From Pachyseris speciosa (lineage: Eukaryota > Cnidaria > Anthozoa > Scleractinia > Pachyseridae): DNA of 64,000 nt. Shown piece by piece: positions 58,501 to 64,000 of this stretch. The stretch spans positions 635,001 through 699,000 of the forward strand of contig JAEMWC010000168.1 in assembly GCA_016490735.1 (NCBI GenBank). The letters run 5' to 3'. Within the stretch, counting starts at the first letter, position 1; the number at the start of each line of letters is the position of its first letter. The notes beneath the pieces are model-generated. The model had not been told where the DNA came from. It did not search any database and worked only from the letters and a program-made list of their open reading frames with translations. A program made the position numbers and the translations under genes.

Positions 58501-59540
58501 AAATGCCGTGGCCATAGTCGTTGGCGGGTGGGTAGCTCTGAAACGAATATCTAACGTTTAATGAATGGGTGAACTGTAATTTACGATCACAGTTAGGAAA
58601 TATTTTTTAACAAATTACCCCCTCAAAACAGCTGCTTTCCCTCATAAGTATTGTTGAATAGTTAATCATTTATAGCAACACCCAAGTTTCTATGTTTGTA
58701 TGTATGTTGTTAAATATTTGGACTTTCTTAATTTTAATTCTGAGCATCTTTATATATTCGATCCAGAGCACTGTAAGAAATTTAAACTATGTAAAGTGAC
58801 AATGATTTTGGATTTATTAGCAGTAAACCTTTGGCCCTACTGTAACAAATTGACTGTACATTCTGTACATTATGTAAATGGCCGGCAGAGACAGTTTATT
58901 ACTTTATAAACAGCTAACTGTATAGAGAAAACCTGGACATATTAACTTTTAACCCGTTGCATTGGCAAAAACACGTACAAGCCTCTTTCGGCAGTTGTCG
59001 GTCCTTCTCGGAGATCTCCGTCATTTGTCGGAACATCTCGGTGTCCATACCTTCGATAATCGTATTTTTTCGGGCAGTCTTCGGTGTCCGTCGGACTGCC
59101 ACGAAAAGGGATCTTGTACTGACGAAAATGTGCCGGGCATGGCAGTTTTGCTTCGGTAAAAATTTCGTACTATTGTTCATATGTATTCAAGAAAGTGAGT
59201 AAAAATTTATAAAAGTTATTCTAAATGTAACGATACCATGTTATAAATCAAAGCACACGTGGAAGAACTTAATGCCGTTTTAGGTTTTAGTGTAATTTTA
59301 ATTGTTACGGGCTCATTTTTCCGAGCTTTCCATTAAATTAATAGCAGTGTAATGAAAAAGTGGGTAGGTTTCTTTTGTATTTTACTGTGCAATACTAACA
59401 AGTACCGCCTTGTACAATGTAAGCGGTTGTGTAGAGAGAATGTAAATGATGTAAAGAGAAGTAGTCTTTTGAATTGCTGTATTAAAATTGAAAGGTGGTT
59501 GCACAAATAAATGAAGTCGTTTATCAGTGTTGTTGTCGTT
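55593..59540 (+). other. Pumilio 3'UTR
   Basis: About 3.9 kb from the stop to a plausible AATAAA at 59516-59521 followed by a GT-rich stretch. It contains several one-mismatch Pumilio response elements: TGTATATC at 57817, TGTACATT at 58855 and 58864, TGTAAATG at 58873 and 59441. Open frames inside (for example 58304-58486) have no family similarity. The exact poly(A) site is inference. Confidence 0.55.
59516..59521 (+). terminator. Candidate Pumilio polyadenylation signal
   Basis: Canonical AATAAA followed within 30 bases by gtgttgttgtcgttc, a GT-rich downstream element. Confidence 0.5.
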
Positions 59541-59685
59541 CTTCACTGCTCTTGAAAGTGTGAATGGGAAAGTGGTGAAAAAGTAGCCCCTGGTCCTGAT
59601 TCCAAGATACCCGGTGTCTCCCCCACCCCTTGAACAAGAGGCTTAAGGTGGGGTATAGCACCTGTGATCGGCTTCAACGTGTGGT

Positions 59686-60285
59686 TAACCCCCGGGCTAA
59701 CCAGAGGGATTGTAAACTCAGTCAAGCAATCTTGAGGAATTTCCCCGGGGGGTCGGAGAATCTCTCAAGACAAAGTCCCCTGGGTGAGGTGTCTCTCAGC
59801 TGAAAATGATGCCCGTGAAATCCTTTTCAAACTTGTGAATAGTCCAGTTTCGAGTTCGCCATGACCGCTGAATAAAAGTACTGAGAACGCATTTGCACAG
59901 GGTTAGCCTCGAACTAAAGTAAAATATTCACAAATACCGGCGGGAAGGTGCCACAAATTTGAAAATTAAAGAATAGACAGAGCTGTAAACAGGTCGTCTT
60001 CTCGCTGGAATTTGTGAATATTTTACTTTAGGTCGAGGCTAACGGTACGTCCCCGTTGTGCAAATGCGCTCTCATGATCTCTGTACTTTTATTCAGCGGT
60101 CATGGCGAACTCAAAACTGGACTATTCCCTCAACCCCTAATCTTTGATCGTAAAACAATGTGAAGATTTTCCTCTACCCTCGGGCAAAGAATCCCATCCA
60201 TCTCCTTGTATCCCCCCCCCCCCTCCCACATATCTCCCTGGTTGGCTCGGGGGTCGACCCCGCGGGGAAGCCGATGGCATGTGCA
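59686..60285. mobile_element. TGCACATG MITE copy split by a 283-bp fold-back element
   Basis: The flanks match 16423-16755: ccccgggctaaccagaggga on the left, ccctaatctttgatcgtaaa and catgtgca followed by TAA on the right. A palindromic insert lies at 59841-60123, with ends AGTCCAGTTTCGAGTTCGCC and its near-complement ending AAACTGGACT. Relative to the intact copy (gtgaattccc) only AT is duplicated at the insertion point. Confidence 0.8.
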
Positions 60286-60926
60286 TAAACGTGAATTTGT
60301 GTGAAATTTTAAGGATTTTGAAGAAGGAATTGTAATGGAGTAAAAATGTTTTGAAACAAGTACTTCCAGTTAGTTGACACCCCACAATGGCACTGCAGGT
60401 TACTGGGATACTATTTGGTGTCCGTCTACTAATTTCCAACTTTAAACCTTCATTAAATCTTCAATACAATTAATTACTCTTTTGAGAAAAATTATCTCTT
60501 CCCTGCTCGTGAGTAAAAAGGAAAGCTGTAAAGGCAGTGAAATGCGGACAGCTCGCAGACAACCAGATAATGTGGAGCTTAAGTAAGAGCGACAAGAACT
60601 CCACAAAACAGTTGGTTTCATGGCCAAAAGCTGTGACTTTGCAACTTGATTAGTTTCCCCTTCCTTTTGCAAGTTGGACGATGTGATCCTGGTGAAACTC
60701 TACATTTATGATTTATAACCTCCTTAATCGAGCATCTCTCGTAAGTGGAAGTTGGCCAACTTTCGCTAGTTCCGATTTCGCCCGTGAATTCTCCGTCCCG
60801 TCCCTATCTGCCACTGGTCACTTTCCTCGGAGGATGGCTGGGCTGTGGCTCCTACCTATTACCTTGGGTGTACTGTGGTCACCCTGCCCAAGCCACCTGG
60901 CCTAAACAGCCCACTTCCAATCCAAG

Positions 60927-60993
60927 ATGGCGGGTCAATATCCTGGCTACGGCTATGGGCAGCCATACGGCGGCCAACCACCACCTCAGCAAG
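60927..60993 (+). CDS. Probable first coding exon of a penta-EF-hand protein (peflin/sorcin/ALG-2 type), partial
   Basis: ATGGCGGG opens a 22-codon stretch ending at donor CAAG/gttaga. The peptide begins MAGQYPGYGYGQPYGGQ and is Gly/Tyr/Pro/Gln-rich. Such N-termini precede the EF-hands of peflin, sorcin and ALG-2, which are cytosolic calcium sensors. The context (five purine-rich bases before ATG, no upstream frame conflict) suits a start codon. No EF-hand exon is visible to the right, so the rest would lie beyond 64000 unless this is a truncated copy. The identification rests on composition and the splice site only. Confidence 0.42.
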
Positions 60994-61364
60994 GTTAGAA
61001 CTACGCTTTACTTGTTCTTACAGTATTGATATACCGCTCTAGTAATTATGAGGTTTTATCGTGCTTTAACTGAGGTATTGCAAGCATTGTTGATAGCTGA
61101 TGTTGCTCAAAACAAATCCAATACGAAAGGGAGGCTTAACTGTAGAATACCCTGCCATTGCCTGCCACTGCGTAGCCGGCTACGCGGTACGCGAAAACTA
61201 ATTGATTCAAGGTTAAGTCTTTCTAGGAATTGAAAAGTCGTGCTCGTACTCGATCTCGTACTCGTAGTCCGATCTCAAGGTCGCTATTAAAGCTTGAATT
61301 ATTCGAAGGTGAAAATACGTGCGTTTGAAAACACTTTGTAATTCGCACTCGTAGTCCGATCTGC

Positions 61365-61483
61365 CTAAGAGAGCTTCTTCTGTGCATATATTACTCACGG
61401 CGTACCGCGTAGCCAGAAACTAAGAGAGCTTCTTCCGTTGCATATATTGCTCACGGCGTACCGCGTACCGCGTAGCCAGAAAC
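61365..61483. repeat. Short tandem array, about 60-65-bp units, third unit displaced by a transposon
   Basis: Two units (agagagcttcttc, catatattactcacggcgta, ccgcgtagccagaaact) stand before the element at 61487. A third, diverged unit (gagagctttcttccactgca, tactcacggcataccatgta) resumes directly after it at 62299. Confidence 0.8.
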
Positions 61484-62298
61484 TAAAGCCGCGGCTACAC
61501 AAGCGATTTTTTGCTCGCGCCGGTGATGCGATTTTTCCAAATTTTGTCATGTCACCAGCGCGCCCAGGGTGGCTACACGAGTGACAAATTGAAGAGCGCG
61601 AGCTACACGGCCAACAATAGGGCCATTTATACGGGAGGAAATAAGACGCGTCTTATCTAAGACGCGACTTAAATAGGACGCGAACTGTACCGTTTATACC
61701 TTCGCGTCCTACTTAAGACGCGAAGATCTTGACGTATAAATGGTTCGCGTCTTATTTTTGATACAGCCTCGCTTACCCGCCAAGATGGAGCGCTGTAGCA
61801 AGAAACAAAAGCGTGCTGTCCTGTTATTTCTCAGAGATTTTTTTTCTTATGAAGACCACGCCGTAGAATACAAAGAAATCAACAGAAATCCTAGAAGAGT
61901 CGGAAGAAAGCGATATACGGATTGGTGCGACTGATGGCTGGTTAAAGAAGGAAGGTGCTGAATTCACTTTTGGCTCTCCCGGCCATCTTTTGCAAAGCTT
62001 TGCATCCAATTACGCTATCTAATCATAAGACAAGCTCATCTTTCTTTTGTTTTTATGCAAGCGCACTTGTAGTTCAAGTCTTATTTAGGACGCGAAACCA
62101 TTTATACGAGGAAGTTCACGTCTTATTTAAGACGCGGACAAAATAAGAACAGCTGAAAACCCTGTTCTAAGATAAGACGCGTCTTATGTAAGACGCGTCT
62201 TATGTAAGACGCGACTTAAATAAGACGCGAACGCTTATTTTGTACCATTTATACGATCAGTTCGCGTCACGACAATCGCTCATGTAGCCGCGGCTTAA
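61484..62298. mobile_element. Harbinger-like element with TAA target duplication and internal gacgcgtctta repeats
   Basis: The element spans 61487-62295. Its ends read AGCCGCGGCTACACAAGCGAT and ATCGCTCATGTAGCCGCGGCT. TAA flanks both sides (61484-61486 and 62296-62298). The empty site is visible in the preceding tandem unit (gaaactaagagagc). Inside, about a dozen taagacgcg/cgcgtctta motifs surround a short plus-strand ORF (61785-61934) starting MERCSKKQKRAVLLFL, possibly the decayed start of a Harbinger-type protein. A nested second element bounded by ccatttatacg motifs (about 61620-62275) is likely. Confidence 0.82.
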
Positions 62299-62640
62299 GA
62301 GAGCTTTCTTCCACTGCATATATTACTCACGGCATACCATGTACCGTGTAGCCGGAAGTGTGCCGGAGTGTTTCTGTTTTCATTCAGCAGTCTCACCAGA
62401 CATTTTGACCGGTTGTATTAGACTTTCTCAAAGCCCATTTTTGTTTTTATCTTTCGTGACGGAAAACAGACTTTTCTCACCTGCATCGAGCCACTTTTTA
62501 CCGACCTGATTTTAGGTCAGCGGTGTGTCGGAGGCATGGCAGCGTCGGTCTCCAATCAGATAATACCATCTTGAAATGATGTCATTTTAAGAGCGATGGA
62601 TGGAACAGCGTGAGAAGCCGTTAACTTTGGGCTAAATAAT

Positions 62641-63060
62641 TTAGGTTTCAAAACAATCAGAGAAAATCAGCGGAAAGTTGTGGAGGCTTACTGCAGTGGT
62701 CGTGATGTATTCATGATTGCGCCCATCGGCAGTGGAAAAAGTCTGACGTTCCACATCTCTCCATTTGTGCTAAACTTCTTCAAACATGGTGAGGCAGAAA
62801 CTGTTGAAACAGCTTGCCTCGTAATTTTTCTGTTAGTTTCGTTGATGAGAGACCAAGTGTCAAACCTTCGCAAAAAGGGAGTGAAAGCTGTTGTTCTGGG
62901 ACCAGAGAGTTCAGATGCTGAAAATAAAGACGCTTCTGACAGCAAATTCAACCTTGTATTTGCTAGTCCCGAGGAGCTCGTTCCAGCCTAGCTCTTAGCA
63001 TTGAAGGACAAGATTGAAGCCATGTTCATTGATGAAGTGTAAAATGTTGATGAAAACCAA
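62641..63060 (+). pseudogene. RecQ-like DNA helicase fragment
   Basis: Frame from about 62644: GFKTIRENQRKVVEAYCSGR, then Walker A-like APIGSGKSLTFHIS, then VSLMRDQVSNLRKKGVKAVVLG (motif Ia region), VFASPEELV, a TAG stop, ALKDKIEAMFIDEV and a further TAA where the DEVH box should continue. It has the same family flavour as the fragment at 3050-3425 but is not the same copy. No initiating exon or C-terminal domains are present. Probably another transposon-borne or dispersed helicase relic. Confidence 0.72.
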
Positions 63061-63578
63061 TGAAAGATGAAAACCATAGCCTTATTTTGAGGATGTTTTA
63101 AACAATGGTTTCATTTGTTCGAGCACAGTTCCTGCAAATAATTTCAGTCCAGCTGGTTTGCACGTCCAGCTTTACTCCGAGAAGGATTTCCAAATTAACA
63201 CATGCTTGTGACTTATTGGAGCCCGTAAAAAGCTTCCATCAATAACTTGAATTTAAAATATTTTGTACACACAATAAACACACTAATGCGTTCAAAGCAG
63301 GGGAAAGACTGACCCGAGAAACAGACTTTGTCAGGGTCAAATCTTCCCCAACCATTTTGAAATTCGGAATATCCAGTAAATTAGAACTGTTTGTTATCTC
63401 AAATGTCTTGCGGTGGGCGGGTTGGAACCATGACGTCAAACCCATATTTTCGCGCCAACAATATGCAAATTAAATATGAAATCGTGCAAGGGGAACAAGT
63501 CGGTGCCTCATCTCGTGACTTCGTCGCTCATTAAAGTTGACTTGGCAGCAAGTCTACAGTTGTATTAACAGGGTAACC
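63061..63578. other. Intergenic, nothing recognised
   Basis: AT-rich DNA with no gene or repeat signature I can support. Confidence 0.4.
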
Positions 63579-63797
63579 AATCTCGTACCCAGAGTCCATG
63601 GGCTGTTTGGTCAGCGGGTGGATGCCTGGAGAGACTCTGGGATAATGGATTGCCATTTTCCCAGAAAATCTGGGGTAAAACAATGGAAGCCGTTATGGGA
63701 CAGCCAATCAAAAAGTTTGATTTTTTTTCATTATCCCAGAGTCTCTCCTTGCAACTAATCGCTGGCCAAAGAGCCTGAGCAGTCTGGGTATGAGATT
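63579..63797. repeat. Palindromic MITE with AATCTCGTACCCAG end
   Basis: The left end AATCTCGTACCCAGAGTCC and right end CAGTCTGGGTATGAGATT are near complements, and a second inner pair (gagagactctgggataatg and cattatcccagagtctctc) is perfect. Related fragments (ctcgtacccagggtcttcgt) occur near 28050 and 27580. Confidence 0.82.
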
Positions 63798-64000
63798 GCA
63801 GGGTAATTTGATGAAGAAAATAACAAGTGAGGACTCCTAAAGCTGGTTATTGGCTAAAACAACAGGGTGGTCATATTAATTTGGTTTTCAAATAAATTAC
63901 TGGGTTTTCGTTCAGGCCACATAGTCATATGTGTGGGTTCCACTGTATACCTTATTTTTGCTAACTAAGGCATATTTGCGAGAATTTAATTTTGTTGTTT

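Noticed and set aside
61740..61934. Stand-alone gene with MERCSKKQKRAVLLFL
   Set aside because: Lies wholly inside a TAA-flanked transposon and is short; at most a decayed element protein start.

Overview
This is eukaryotic nuclear DNA. The window is AT-rich, its genes are split by spliced GT-AG introns, and the introns and intergenic DNA are packed with tRNA-derived SINEs and short inverted-repeat transposons. I read it as an anthozoan cnidarian, most likely a stony coral. That is inference from the protein flavour, compact introns, Mutator-like ORFs carrying an exonuclease, and PIF/Harbinger-like MITEs; no species can be named from the sequence alone.

Layout. (1) 1-4355, minus strand: the 5' five exons of MCCC2, the mitochondrial methylcrotonoyl-CoA carboxylase beta subunit. 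Its introns hold a large fold-back element and a Pack-MULE-like element carrying a RecQ-helicase fragment. (2) 4.4-14.9 kb: a block bounded by two direct copies of the first exon and upstream region of the next gene. Inside are a decayed Mutator-like transposase/exonuclease element, a Harbinger-like MITE, nested G-rich elements, and two or three tandem trypsin-like protease genes on the minus strand. One of those is open but has Asp at the catalytic Ser position; another keeps the triad but is frameshifted. (3) 15036-30963, plus strand: a 14-exon gene for a protein of about 590 residues that I cannot name. Its introns carry several generations of nested transposons. (4) 33412-37873, minus strand: a five-exon gene for a 248-residue secreted CULT-domain protein (the cereblon thalidomide-binding fold), with the Trp cage and both zinc Cys pairs intact. 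(5) 39171-55592, plus strand: a Pumilio gene encoding about 1159 residues with all eight PUM repeats, then a long 3'UTR. (6) 59.5-64 kb: repeats, a probable first exon of a penta-EF-hand protein at 60927, a TAA-flanked Harbinger-like element inside a short tandem array, and a second RecQ-like pseudogene.

Gene relationships. MCCC2 and the 15-kb gene are divergent, and the relic exon near MCCC2 suggests they once shared one short bidirectional promoter now split by about 10 kb of inserted or duplicated DNA. The CULT and Pumilio genes are also head to head, about 1.3 kb apart between coding starts. The 15-kb gene and the CULT gene converge. No operon-like functional link is visible. Pumilio acts in mRNA repression, MCCC2 in mitochondrial leucine catabolism, and the CULT protein outside the cell or in the secretory path.

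All exon structures were built by eye from reading frame, splice-site motifs and family similarity. No alignment or search was run.
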